A program made the position numbers and the translations under genes. A stretch of 64,000 nucleotides of DNA, taken from assembly GCA_004298465.1 (NCBI GenBank), contig SCRT01000018.1, positions 310,001-374,000 on the forward strand, in the 5' to 3' direction. Within the stretch, counting starts at the first letter, position 1. Each line of letters starts with the position of its first letter. Source of the stretch: Nevskiaceae bacterium. GTDB taxonomy: Bacteria > Pseudomonadota > Gammaproteobacteria > Nevskiales > Nevskiaceae. Shown piece after piece: positions 26,870 to 34,911 of this stretch. Below the pieces are notes generated by a model that was not told the DNA's origin, did not search any database, and was given only the letters and a program-made list of their open reading frames with translations.

Positions 26870-27451
26870 GTGCGCCCGGCCCGGCCGCGATCCACAGCCC
26901 ACGGGTTCACGCTGATCGAGATCAGCGTTGTCCTCGTCATCGTCGGTATCCTCGCCAGCCTCGTGGCACTGTCGATCACGAACCGCCCGCTGGCGGAGCG
27001 CCAGAAGTTCCAGGCCGACCGGCTGTACCAGCTGCTGCGGCTGGCGGCGGAACAGGCCCAGCTGCAGAGCACGGAAATCGGCCTGGTCGTCGGGCTTGAC
27101 GGTTACCGCTTCGTGACGCTGGATGCCACCCGCCACTGGATTCCCTACGGCAACGGCCCGTTGCGGACTCGCAGGCTGCCGCCGTCTTTCAAGCTGCGCT
27201 TGCACATCGATCAGCACGCCATCACCGCACAACGGCTTGGCGGGCCGGTGACGTCCGGGGACGGCACGCAGGCTGGCGCGAATGACGATGGCGATAACAA
27301 CGCCCAGGTCGTCACACCCCAGATCCTGCTGCTTTCGAGCGGCGAGACAACAGCTTTCCAGCTCGACATCACGGCGACGGGAAGTGGAATGACGTATCGC
27401 ATCGCGGCAGACGAACTCGGGCACTTCACGATCAAGCAGGAAAACGGGTGA
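26870..27451 (+). CDS. gspH: Type II secretion minor pseudopilin GspH
   Basis: 193 residues from GTG at 26870. Leader MRPARPRSTAHG, then FTLIEISVVLVIVGILASLV with Glu5 in place. The globular domain has the GspH beta pattern and an Asp/Asn-rich loop (SGDGTQAGANDDGDNN). It begins 13 bases after gspG and its stop overlaps gspI as GTGA. Confidence 0.88.
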   Translation: MRPARPRSTAHGFTLIEISVVLVIVGILASLVALSITNRPLAERQKFQADRLYQLLRLAAEQAQLQSTEIGLVVGLDGYRFVTLDATRHWIPYGNGPLRTRRLPPSFKLRLHIDQHAITAQRLGGPVTSGDGTQAGANDDGDNNAQVVTPQILLLSSGETTAFQLDITATGSGMTYRIAADELGHFTIKQENG

Positions 27452-27873
27452 TCGGCTCTGACTCATCCCGGCCAGGGCTGATCGCCGGCCCAGCAGATCA
27501 TGGCTTTACCCTGCTTGAAGTGCTGGTGGCGGTCGCCGTGCTGGCGGTGGCGATGGGTGCCATCATCGCGTCCGGGGGTCGTTATGCCGACCGGGCCAGC
27601 GACCTGCGTGTGAAGACCCTGGCGCTATGGGTCGCCCACAACCGGCTGGCAGAGATCGAAATGACGCCATCCTGGCCACAGACCGGCACCAGCAGCGACG
27701 ACGTCGAGATGGGCGGCAGGAAGTGGACCTGGCATGTGAAGGTGTCGGCAACGCCCGACCCGACGCTGCGGCGCGTCGACGTGCGTGTGACGCCACAAGG
27801 CCAGGATGCCGACAACCAGGCTTCACTCACCGCCTTCCTGTCGGCGTACGGCCGCCAGCGGACGCCACAATGA
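27448..27873 (+). CDS. gspI: Type II secretion minor pseudopilin GspI
   Basis: 141 residues from GTG at 27448. Prepilin motif DHG-FTLLEVLVAVAVLAVAMGA, then the GspI-type segment ALWVAHNRLAEIEM and the strand RKWTWHVKVSATPDP. GspI nucleates the pseudopilus tip with GspJ and GspK. Overlaps both neighbours (GTGA with gspH, ATGA with gspJ). Confidence 0.9.
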   Translation: MIGSDSSRPGLIAGPADHGFTLLEVLVAVAVLAVAMGAIIASGGRYADRASDLRVKTLALWVAHNRLAEIEMTPSWPQTGTSSDDVEMGGRKWTWHVKVSATPDPTLRRVDVRVTPQGQDADNQASLTAFLSAYGRQRTPQ

Positions 27874-28652
27874 ACCAGCGCGCACGCGGCTTCACCCTGC
27901 TGGAGATGATCGTGGTCATCGGCCTGTTCGCGCTGGTGGCGGCCATGGCCTACGGCGGACTGATGGCGGTGATGAAGACCCGCGCAGCGCTGGAACAACG
28001 TTTCGACCGCATGGCCGACCTGCAGAAAGCCTACTGGCTTTTGCGCGACGACTTCCAGAATGGCGTCGCGCGTCCCATCCTGGACGAGAATGGCGTGCTG
28101 CAACCGGCCTTGCGCTATATCGCTCTGGAACGTGAAGTCGACTTCACGCGCGGTGGCTGGACCAACCCCCTGCGCCTGCCACGCTCCACGCTGCGCCGCG
28201 TCGGCTACTGGTGGGACAGTGACAAGAAGGCCCTGATGCGCCGGACATGGCCGGTCCTGGACCGTGCGCCACAGACACAGGCCGTGGACACCACGCTGCT
28301 GACCGACGTCGACGGGGTAATGTGGCAGTTCCTTGACGGCAACGCGCAGTGGCAGGGCCAATGGCCGACGCAGCAAGCGGCGATCCAGGGCGCTGCGCAG
28401 GCGGCTGCGCAGACAGCAACGAACCCGGCAGGCGCCCTGCAAAGTCCGCCACCGCCGGTCGCGGTCGAGTTGACGATCAATACCAGCGACTGGGGGCGCT
28501 TGCGTTTCCTGTTCCAGGTCGGGCTCACGCCACCGGCGAACACGAACCTGCAGACCAGCGTCGTGCCCCCTGGTGGGAACGTCTTTTCGCGGACTACACC
28601 GGGCGGTGTCATCCCGAACACGCCCCAGATTCCGGCAGGTGTCTTGCCTTGA
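27870..28652 (+). CDS. gspJ: Type II secretion minor pseudopilin GspJ
   Basis: 260 residues. Short leader MNQRARG, cleavage before FTLLEMIVVIGLFALVAAMAYG, then LMAVMKTRAALEQRFDRMADLQKAYWLLRDDFQNGVARP, the conserved GspJ helix (seen as the QKAYWLLRDD-Q pattern) and YWWDSDKKALMRRTWPVLDRA. The C-terminal 45 residues are a Pro/Thr-rich extension beyond the usual fold. Its stop overlaps a TTG start of gspK. Confidence 0.92.
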   Translation: MNQRARGFTLLEMIVVIGLFALVAAMAYGGLMAVMKTRAALEQRFDRMADLQKAYWLLRDDFQNGVARPILDENGVLQPALRYIALEREVDFTRGGWTNPLRLPRSTLRRVGYWWDSDKKALMRRTWPVLDRAPQTQAVDTTLLTDVDGVMWQFLDGNAQWQGQWPTQQAAIQGAAQAAAQTATNPAGALQSPPPPVAVELTINTSDWGRLRFLFQVGLTPPANTNLQTSVVPPGGNVFSRTTPGGVIPNTPQIPAGVLP

Positions 28653-29599
28653 TCCGCCCCCTGCCCCGCCAGCGCGGTGTTGCGCTCATCACCGCGATCT
28701 TCGTCGTGGCCCTTGCCACCATCGTGGCCACTGCGCTGGTCAGCGCCACCGGCATGGCCCTGCAACGCATGCAGAACCTGCGGGATTCAGAGGCCGCCTG
28801 GTGGTACGCGTTCGGTCTGGAAGACTGGGTGGCCGGCCTGCTGCAACGACGCCCCGGCCAGCCGGCCGTCGACTATCTCGGTGAGCAGTGGGCCCAGCCG
28901 GTCACGAACCTGCCCTACGACCGCGGCACCGTCAGCGGCCACCTGATCGACCTGCAGGGGCGGTTCAACCTCAACAACCTTGCCGCTACCGGAAACGACC
29001 TTGAATACTACGAGCGGCAATTTCGCCTGCTGCTGGCCAGCATCCCTGACTTTCCCCAGGGCGGCGACACCCTGAACCTCGGGCAGCGCATCCACGTCTG
29101 GCTGACGCCAGCCGCTCCCGGCATCCCGCCACCGGACGCTGCCCAGTACCTGTCACTGACCCCGCCCTACATGCCGGCCGGGCAGGAGTTCTTGAGCCCC
29201 AGCGGGCTGCTGGCGGTGGCCGGCGTCACGCCGCAGATCTACGATGCGCTGGCCCCCTACATTGCCGCGCTGCCGGAAGTCGGCACGAAGATCAACGTCA
29301 ACACCGCCCCCCTGCCGGTGCTGCTGTCGCTGGCCATGGACGTCAACGCGAATCGCCTGTCGAGTTTCGCCGCGACGCGCACGAAGGAGCCGGCGCCAAC
29401 GGTGCAGGCACTCTACGGCACGCAGCTCAACTTGCTGCCTGCCGACGTACCGCAAACCCGTGTCGACGTCCAGACCAGCTACTTCCAGTTGCAGGGCTAC
29501 ATCGCGGTTGGCAGTGCGAAACTCAACCTGTACAGTTCGATCCGCCGCCAGGCTGGCGGTGCCCCTGTGGTCTATGCGCGCTCGACTGGTGCGGAATGA
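28649..29599 (+). CDS. gspK: Type II secretion minor pseudopilin GspK
   Basis: 316 residues from TTG at 28649, overlapping the gspJ stop as TTGA. Prepilin-like N-terminus PRQRG-VALITAIFVVALATIV, lacking Glu5 as GspK does, then RFNLNNLA, YERQFRLLLASI and INVNTAPLPVLLSLA in the helix-rich domain. GspK caps the pseudopilus tip. It ends 38 bases before gspL. Confidence 0.92.
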   Translation: MIRPLPRQRGVALITAIFVVALATIVATALVSATGMALQRMQNLRDSEAAWWYAFGLEDWVAGLLQRRPGQPAVDYLGEQWAQPVTNLPYDRGTVSGHLIDLQGRFNLNNLAATGNDLEYYERQFRLLLASIPDFPQGGDTLNLGQRIHVWLTPAAPGIPPPDAAQYLSLTPPYMPAGQEFLSPSGLLAVAGVTPQIYDALAPYIAALPEVGTKINVNTAPLPVLLSLAMDVNANRLSSFAATRTKEPAPTVQALYGTQLNLLPADVPQTRVDVQTSYFQLQGYIAVGSAKLNLYSSIRRQAGGAPVVYARSTGAE

Positions 29600-29637
29600 A
29601 TCCGCCGTGCCGCCCCCGTCTCCCGTAAAATTCCCGC

Positions 29638-30849
29638 GTGCGCGAAACTCTCTACATCCGCTGGCGTGATCCAGCACCACAAGCGCTGCCTTACGCGCTC
29701 GTCCAGGGCGACGCGCCCGGCAGCGTCGTGGTCGAGCACGCCGCCCCCGATGCGGTGCTGGCCCTTGCGATGACCCGGCGCGTGGTCCTGTTCGTGCCGG
29801 GGACGGACGTCCAGCTCGCAAGCTGCGAAGTGCCATCACGGCAATCCGGCAAGGTCCTCCAGGCGGTACCGTTCCTCATCGAGGAACAGCTTGCCGAGGA
29901 CGTCGAGACCCTGCATTTCGCCATCGGCAGCCGGCAAGTTGTGGCGGGCTATCCGGTCGCCGTCGTCACGCGCGCGAAGATGGATGCCTGGCTCGCACCC
30001 TTGCGCGAACGTGGGATAGAAGTCGACGCCGTGGTGCCGGAAACGCTGTGCCTGCCGCAGCCTCAAGCGGACGGCTCATGGCCGGTGCTGGTCGAGCCGG
30101 ACCTGCTGACGGTGCGCAGCGGTGCGTTCTACGGCTTCAGTTGCGCTCCGCATGATGCCGCGCTGTACCTCGACATCGCTGAAACCACCGGAACCGACCG
30201 CCATGCGCTGGAATTGCTGCTGACGCAGGACTGCAGTGCCACGAATTTCGACGCCGGAGGCCGTGCCGTGGAACTGCGTCCCGGATACCGGGACCCGCTG
30301 CAGATCCTCATCCACCACTACCGACCAGCCACAGCCATCGACCTGCTGCAGGGCGACTACTCGCGGCGCGCCAACCTGCAGCGCCTGTGGCAGCCGTGGC
30401 GCTTCGCCGCCGCGTTGCTGGTGGCGGTCCTCGCGCTGGGCTGGCTCACGAACGTGATCGACGCCGTCCGCCTTGGACACGCTGCGCAGGCGCAGGAAGC
30501 CGCGAACATCGCGCGTTTCCACACCCTGTTTCCGGACGAGCCGACTTCGCTGGATCTGTCGCTCGCCCTCCAGCAGGTCGCCGCCCGCGCGGGCGGCGGC
30601 AACAATGCTTCATTGACGGAACTGCTGCAGCAGACGGCAACGGCGCTGGTCGCAGCCGGGGGGCTGAGCGTCGAGGAACTGCAGTATCACGACCGCGCCC
30701 TGTACGTGAACCTGACAGGCAGCGACGTGCAGGCGCTCGACCGCCTGCGGACATGGTTCACCGACCACCCCCAGACCCGCCTCGATGTCCAGAACGCGAA
30801 CGCCACCGGCGACGAAGTGAAGATTCTCATCAAGGTCACTGCGTCATGA
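29638..30849 (+). CDS. gspL: Type II secretion inner-membrane protein GspL
   Basis: 403 residues from GTG at 29638. An N-terminal actin-like cytoplasmic domain (VPFLIEEQLAEDVETLHFAIG is the typical GspL stretch, identified by LIEEQLAED), one membrane helix near residues 258-275 and a periplasmic ferredoxin-like domain. GspL links the secretion ATPase GspE to GspM and the pseudopilus. The stop overlaps gspM as ATGA. Confidence 0.9.
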   Translation: MRETLYIRWRDPAPQALPYALVQGDAPGSVVVEHAAPDAVLALAMTRRVVLFVPGTDVQLASCEVPSRQSGKVLQAVPFLIEEQLAEDVETLHFAIGSRQVVAGYPVAVVTRAKMDAWLAPLRERGIEVDAVVPETLCLPQPQADGSWPVLVEPDLLTVRSGAFYGFSCAPHDAALYLDIAETTGTDRHALELLLTQDCSATNFDAGGRAVELRPGYRDPLQILIHHYRPATAIDLLQGDYSRRANLQRLWQPWRFAAALLVAVLALGWLTNVIDAVRLGHAAQAQEAANIARFHTLFPDEPTSLDLSLALQQVAARAGGGNNASLTELLQQTATALVAAGGLSVEELQYHDRALYVNLTGSDVQALDRLRTWFTDHPQTRLDVQNANATGDEVKILIKVTAS

Positions 30850-31391
30850 CGTTCAAGGATCAGCTCGCAGCCTGGCTGGCGCCGGTCGCCGCACAGCTTG
30901 CGCCGCTGCGTGAGCATTACGCCGCCCTGCAGCCGCGTGAACGCAAGATCGTGCTGGCCGGCACTGCGTGCGCGGCATTGGCGGTGATTTACCTCGCGGT
31001 GTGGGAGCCGGCCGTCCATGCCCGCGCGAACAACCTGCAGGCCCTGCAGCAAGCGCGCGACACAGCGCTGCAGATCGAGGTGCTTGCCGCACGTGCGCCG
31101 GTGCCGAATGCCACATCCGCGCACCACGGTGACGCGGACGGCCGTTCGCTGCTGACCGTTGTGGACCTCGCCAGCCGCGGCGCAAAGAACCTTTCGGCGC
31201 CGGTGCGCCTGCAGCCGGACGGCGACAGGAAAGTCCGCATCTGGTTCGAACACGCCTCCTTCCCAGCCCTCGTGCAGTGGATCGATGCCCTGCAGGTGCA
31301 ACACGGCATCACCGTCGGCGACGCCGACATCGCGCGCGGCAAGGCCCAAGGCACGGTGGACGCCCGCTTCTCGCTGCAAGGCCAGCCGTGA
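30846..31391 (+). CDS. gspM: Type II secretion inner-membrane protein GspM
   Basis: 181 residues. A short cytoplasmic N-terminus with the LQPRERKIVLAG motif, a membrane helix (about 36-53, VLAGTACAALAVIYLAV), a coiled stretch and a periplasmic ferredoxin-like domain ending in VDARFSLQ. GspM stabilises GspL. Begins inside the gspL stop; gspN starts 28 bases downstream. Confidence 0.9.
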   Translation: MTFKDQLAAWLAPVAAQLAPLREHYAALQPRERKIVLAGTACAALAVIYLAVWEPAVHARANNLQALQQARDTALQIEVLAARAPVPNATSAHHGDADGRSLLTVVDLASRGAKNLSAPVRLQPDGDRKVRIWFEHASFPALVQWIDALQVQHGITVGDADIARGKAQGTVDARFSLQGQP

Positions 31392-31419
31392 CGAAACTCC
31401 GCCTTCCCAAGGTCACTTC

Positions 31420-32205
31420 ATGAAACGGCGCTGGCTCATCCTGGCGGCGGTCGCCGTCTTTGCCTGCACGCTGGTGCTGCGCACGCCGGCCGCCAATCTC
31501 GTGGCGTGGTTCCTGCCCGCAAACCTGCCGATACAACTGTTCGGCGTCAGCGGCACACTGCATCACGGCCAGATCGCCACCCTCACCTACCGCCAGCATC
31601 CAGTCGTCGAAGCGTTGCACTGGACGTTCAAACCGCTGTGGCTGCTGGCCGGGCGCGCAGCAGTCCAGGTCGAAGGGGACGCCGCGGACGACCTCCGCAT
31701 CGACGGGAATCTCGCGGCGAGCCTTTCAACCTTGCATGCATCGGATCTGAACATCGAGGGCCGCATCGCGGCGCTGGCGGCGACGGCCGGCTACGCCTTC
31801 GTCCCGGTTGATGGCCAGCTCCACGTCACGCTGCATCGTGCGGCGGTGACGCGCACCGCGATCGACGCGCTGGATGCCGATGTCACGCTCAAGGGCCTGC
31901 GCTGGAGCCTGAGCGCGAAGCCGATCGAACTCGGGGATTTCACGGCCCACGCCATCCGCACCGACAAGGGCGGCATCGAGGCGAAGCTGAGCAGTCCATC
32001 AGGCCCGCTCGACGTTTCCGGCACCGCAACACTGAGCGCCGAAGGGCGCTATGCACTGGATCTGAAGCTGAAATCTCGCCCCGGCGCACCAGCCACCGTC
32101 AGGAACCTGCTGCAGGCGCTCGGCCGTCCGGACGCCACCGGCGCCTACCGCCTGCACCAGACGGGAACCTCGCCGTGGCCCGCGGCCCGGCCCGCGAAGC
32201 CGTGA
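31420..32205 (+). CDS. gspN: Type II secretion protein GspN
   Basis: 261 residues. One N-terminal membrane anchor (LILAAVAVFACTLVL) and a periplasmic beta-rich domain with FGVSGTLHHGQIATL, the GspN family start, and the end LQALGRPDATGAYRLHQTG. GspN is an accessory part of the secretion machine present in only some species. The stop overlaps the next gene as GTGA. Confidence 0.85.
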   Translation: MKRRWLILAAVAVFACTLVLRTPAANLVAWFLPANLPIQLFGVSGTLHHGQIATLTYRQHPVVEALHWTFKPLWLLAGRAAVQVEGDAADDLRIDGNLAASLSTLHASDLNIEGRIAALAATAGYAFVPVDGQLHVTLHRAAVTRTAIDALDADVTLKGLRWSLSAKPIELGDFTAHAIRTDKGGIEAKLSSPSGPLDVSGTATLSAEGRYALDLKLKSRPGAPATVRNLLQALGRPDATGAYRLHQTGTSPWPAARPAKP

Positions 32206-32639
32206 GCGTGAAGACGGCGGCCGGGCTTGCTGGCCTGGCCTTCCTGTACGCTTGTGGGGCGTGGCTGGCGACGGCACTGACCGCATCGGCAGGGCTGCAA
32301 GCCATCGCCCGGCTCGCCACCCACTGGCCGGCGACGATGCATTTCCAACCCTTGTTGATGGCCTTGTTCGGAACCCTGGTACTCGCCATCGTGGCGATCC
32401 TGACGGTTGCCGTGCTGGCCCGCCTCGTGGCTCGTCATCGCCTGCTGTGGGCGGCCGCAATCGCCCTGCCCGCCGCCCTGCCATGGCTGTGGAACGCCGG
32501 CCTGCTGCAGGCTGCCGGTCTGCAATTCGCCTCCGGTGCGTTGCTGATGCTGGCGTTTGAAACCGCCAAGACCCTCCTGCTGCCGGTTCTGCTTGTCCCC
32601 TTCGTGCCACGTTTCCTGCCGGGGCCGCCACCGCCATGA
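32202..32639 (+). CDS. Small integral membrane protein between gspN and mnmA
   Basis: 145 residues from GTG at 32202 (overlapping the gspN stop). About four hydrophobic segments: GLAGLAFLYACGAWLATAL, LLMALFGTLVLAIVAILTVAVLA, LLWAAAIALPAALPWLW and LLLPVLLVPFVP. No catalytic motif, cysteine pair or known domain is visible. Coupling to gspN upstream and to mnmA downstream (ATGA) shows that it is translated, but its role is unknown. An accessory secretion subunit is possible. Confidence 0.6.
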   Translation: MSVKTAAGLAGLAFLYACGAWLATALTASAGLQAIARLATHWPATMHFQPLLMALFGTLVLAIVAILTVAVLARLVARHRLLWAAAIALPAALPWLWNAGLLQAAGLQFASGALLMLAFETAKTLLLPVLLVPFVPRFLPGPPPP

Positions 32640-33751
32640 ACGACATCGCGGCGGGCCACGGCCGCCACGTCATCGTCGGCTTGTCGGGTGGTGTGGACTC
32701 CGCAGTATCGGCCTGGCGGCTCAAGGCGGCGGGCTGGCGCGTTTCCGCCCTGTTCATGGTGAACTGGACCGAGGACGAAGCCGGTTACTGCACGGCAGCG
32801 GACGATTTCCAGTCCGCCCGCGCCGTGTGTGAGGAGCTCGACATTCCCCTACACCGCGTGGACTTCTCCGCGATCTATCGCCGACAGGTGTTCGACCACT
32901 TCCTCGCTGCCTATGCGGCCGGCAAGACACCAAACCCGGACCTGGCCTGCAACCGCGAAGTGAAGTTTGGCCCCTTCATCGACCATGCCCGGCGGCTGGG
33001 TGCCGACTGCGTGGCAACCGGCCACTACGCACGTCTCGCGCACGACACGCATGGCGCCCACCTGCTGCGCGCCACGGACGAAAACAAGGACCAGACGTAT
33101 TTTCTCGCCACCGTCGACGTGGAGCGCTTTGAAAATGTCCTGTTCCCAATCGGCGACCTCACGAAACCCGAAGTTCGTGAGCTGGCGCGCAAGGCCGGTC
33201 TGCCGAACCATACCCGGCACGACTCCACCGGCATCTGCTTCATCGGCGAACGCCACTTGCGGCCTTTTCTGTCGCGCTACCTCACCGCACGCCCCGGCCC
33301 CATCCTCACCGTGGACGGCCGCAAAGTCGGCGAGCACGCCGGGCTGTGGGCCTACACGCTCGGCCAGCGCCGCGGCCTGAACGTCGGCGGCCAGCCCGCT
33401 GCTAAAGAAGCGCCGTGGTACGTCGTCGACAAGGACCCGGCGCGCAATGCGCTGATCGTGTCGCAGCACCACGACGACCCACGGCTGCTGTCGAATACCC
33501 TGGGAATCGCGTCATTCCATTGGCTGCACCGCCCCGCAGCCTTCCCCGTGACACTCACAGGACGTGTCCGCCATCGTCAACCGTTGCAGGCGGTGGAAGT
33601 GCATCTGACGGGAAAGAGTGGCGTGCACGCCGTCTTCGCGACACCGCAACGCGCGGTTGTTCCAGGCCAATATCTGGTGCTCTACGCGGGCGAAGAATGT
33701 CTCGGCGGCGGGGAAATCACCAGCGTTGGAGCTCAGGATTCCGTATCCTGA
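32636..33751 (+). CDS. mnmA: tRNA-specific 2-thiouridylase MnmA
   Basis: 371 residues. PP-loop GLSGGVDSAVSAWRL, the first catalytic Cys in NPDLACNREVKFG, GHYARL, ENKDQTYFLATV and the second Cys in DSTGICFIGERHLRPFL, followed by the beta-barrel domain. MnmA thiolates U34 of tRNA-Glu, -Gln and -Lys. Motif spacing is normal. Its stop lies in a perfect hairpin shared with the convergent gene at 33733. Confidence 0.95.
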   Translation: MNDIAAGHGRHVIVGLSGGVDSAVSAWRLKAAGWRVSALFMVNWTEDEAGYCTAADDFQSARAVCEELDIPLHRVDFSAIYRRQVFDHFLAAYAAGKTPNPDLACNREVKFGPFIDHARRLGADCVATGHYARLAHDTHGAHLLRATDENKDQTYFLATVDVERFENVLFPIGDLTKPEVRELARKAGLPNHTRHDSTGICFIGERHLRPFLSRYLTARPGPILTVDGRKVGEHAGLWAYTLGQRRGLNVGGQPAAKEAPWYVVDKDPARNALIVSQHHDDPRLLSNTLGIASFHWLHRPAAFPVTLTGRVRHRQPLQAVEVHLTGKSGVHAVFATPQRAVVPGQYLVLYAGEECLGGGEITSVGAQDSVS

Positions 33752-33752
33752 G
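33732..33752. terminator. Perfect hairpin covering two convergent stop codons
   Basis: CTCAGGAT, loop TCCGT, ATCCTGAG: an 8-bp perfect stem. Its right arm contains the mnmA TGA (33749-33751) and its left arm contains the TGA of the minus-strand gene (33735-33733). Neither side is followed by a T run, so it may act as a bidirectional terminator or as a barrier at the 3' ends. Confidence 0.55.
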
Positions 33753-34086
33753 GATGATCGTTCCCGGCATCGGATGACGCCTTGCGATCCTTGCGGTTGA
33801 GCACCTTGCGGATGTAGTGCCCGTCTTCCAGCAGCTCGAACTGGTCGGACAGCAGCTCGCCGATCTCGCGGTTGATGGTGCGGATGGCGTTGTACACCAT
33901 GCCGATGGTGCGGCCGTGGGCATCGCGCAACGTGCGCGACTTGTCCTCCAGCACGCCCAGCCGCTCCAGCGCATCGAATGGCAGTGCAGCGATCGTCTGG
34001 TGCACTTGTTCGACGGACGTCGCGCCGCGATCAACCGCCTGCTGGATCAGGTCCTTGAGCAGTTCGACACGTTCCAGTTTCGTCAT
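33733..34086 (-). CDS. Conserved-looking small protein of unknown function
   Basis: 117 residues. N-terminal amphipathic helices (KLERVELLKDLIQQAVDRGATSVEQVHQTIAALP, seen in parts), the segment ALERLGVLEDKSRTLRDAHG, then IRTINREIGELLSDQFELLE and a basic tail. No membrane segment. GGAG lies 6 bases before the ATG, supporting the start. It is divergent from the FabR-like regulator (108-base gap), so it could be under its control. I do not recognise the family; the length and helix pattern suggest a small cytoplasmic helical protein. Confidence 0.65.
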   Translation of the reverse strand: MTKLERVELLKDLIQQAVDRGATSVEQVHQTIAALPFDALERLGVLEDKSRTLRDAHGRTIGMVYNAIRTINREIGELLSDQFELLEDGHYIRKVLNRKDRKASSDAGNDHPQDTES

Positions 34087-34194
34087 GGCCAGCTCCGCAA
34101 GGCACGCAAGGGCAATAGATGGATTATCGTGGCGCGCAATCCCGCATGGCGTCAACACGTACTCACGCCCTTGCCGCACTCCGGAAAACTCGCC

Positions 34195-34821
34195 ATGGCA
34201 CCTTCCGCCCACCGCCGCAAGACCTACGACGCGCTGCTCGACGCTGCACTCGGGCTCACCGCGCAGGGCCGTGGCTTCGCCAGCCTGAGCCTGCGAGAAG
34301 TAACCCGCACTGCCGGCGTGGTACCCACCGCTTTCTACCGCCACTTTGAAAGCATGGACGAGCTCGGTCTGGCGCTGGTGGATTGTTCCGCCGGCGCCTT
34401 GCGCACGTTGATGCACGAAGCTCGCAGCGCGGAACTGGATGGCAACCACCTCGTGCGCCGATCCGTGGACACGTTCTTCGATTTCGTGGCGCAGCACGCC
34501 GCCCTGTTCCTGTTCCTGGTGCGCGAGCAGACCGGTGGCTCCTCCGCGGTGCGCGACGCGCTGGCCGTCGTCATCCGCTTGTTTATCGCCGACCTCGCCA
34601 CCGACCTGGCTCGCGCCCCGCTGTTGCGGCACGTGGCAACCGCCGACCTGAACCTGTTGGCGGAATTGATTACCAACACCGTTTCTGCGGCCATTCCCGG
34701 CTTCCTCGGGGCGGGCGAGAATCAGCGTCAGGCCGTGCGCAACCGCGTTGAAAAGCAGCTGCGCATCATCCTGCTCGGCGCCGCGCAATGGCAAGCATCG
34801 CCGTCGCAGAAGCCTGCCTGA
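34195..34821 (+). CDS. TetR-family regulator, FabR-like
   Basis: 208 residues. The N-terminal helix-turn-helix reads FASLSLREVTRTAGVVPTAFYRHFESMDELGLALVD, which follows E. coli FabR (FASLSLREV, AG..PT.FYRHF..DELGL) far more closely than other TetR proteins; the ligand domain has FLFLVREQTGGSSAVR. FabR represses unsaturated fatty-acid genes by sensing acyl-CoA or acyl-ACP pools. It is followed, across a 90-base AT-rich gap, by fadH, a gene of unsaturated fatty-acid breakdown, which makes a regulatory link likely. Confidence 0.82.
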   Translation: MAPSAHRRKTYDALLDAALGLTAQGRGFASLSLREVTRTAGVVPTAFYRHFESMDELGLALVDCSAGALRTLMHEARSAELDGNHLVRRSVDTFFDFVAQHAALFLFLVREQTGGSSAVRDALAVVIRLFIADLATDLARAPLLRHVATADLNLLAELITNTVSAAIPGFLGAGENQRQAVRNRVEKQLRIILLGAAQWQASPSQKPA

Positions 34822-34840
34822 CACAACGCGTAATCCGATC

Positions 34841-34899
34841 GACACGAATCTCAAGTGTCTTTATCGTTCTTGTTTTAAATTCAATATCAATAATATATA
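34841..34899 (+). promoter_or_regulatory. fadH promoter with candidate TetR operator
   Basis: In a strikingly AT-rich gap, TTGTTT (34870-34875) and TATATA (34894-34899) lie 18 bases apart. Transcription would start near 34906, only about 6 bases before the fadH ATG, where no Shine-Dalgarno is visible. Upstream is an inverted repeat GACAC-N9-GTGTC (34841-34859), a possible operator for the FabR-like protein. Confidence 0.45.
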
Positions 34900-34911
34900 G
34901 ACGATATCTCG

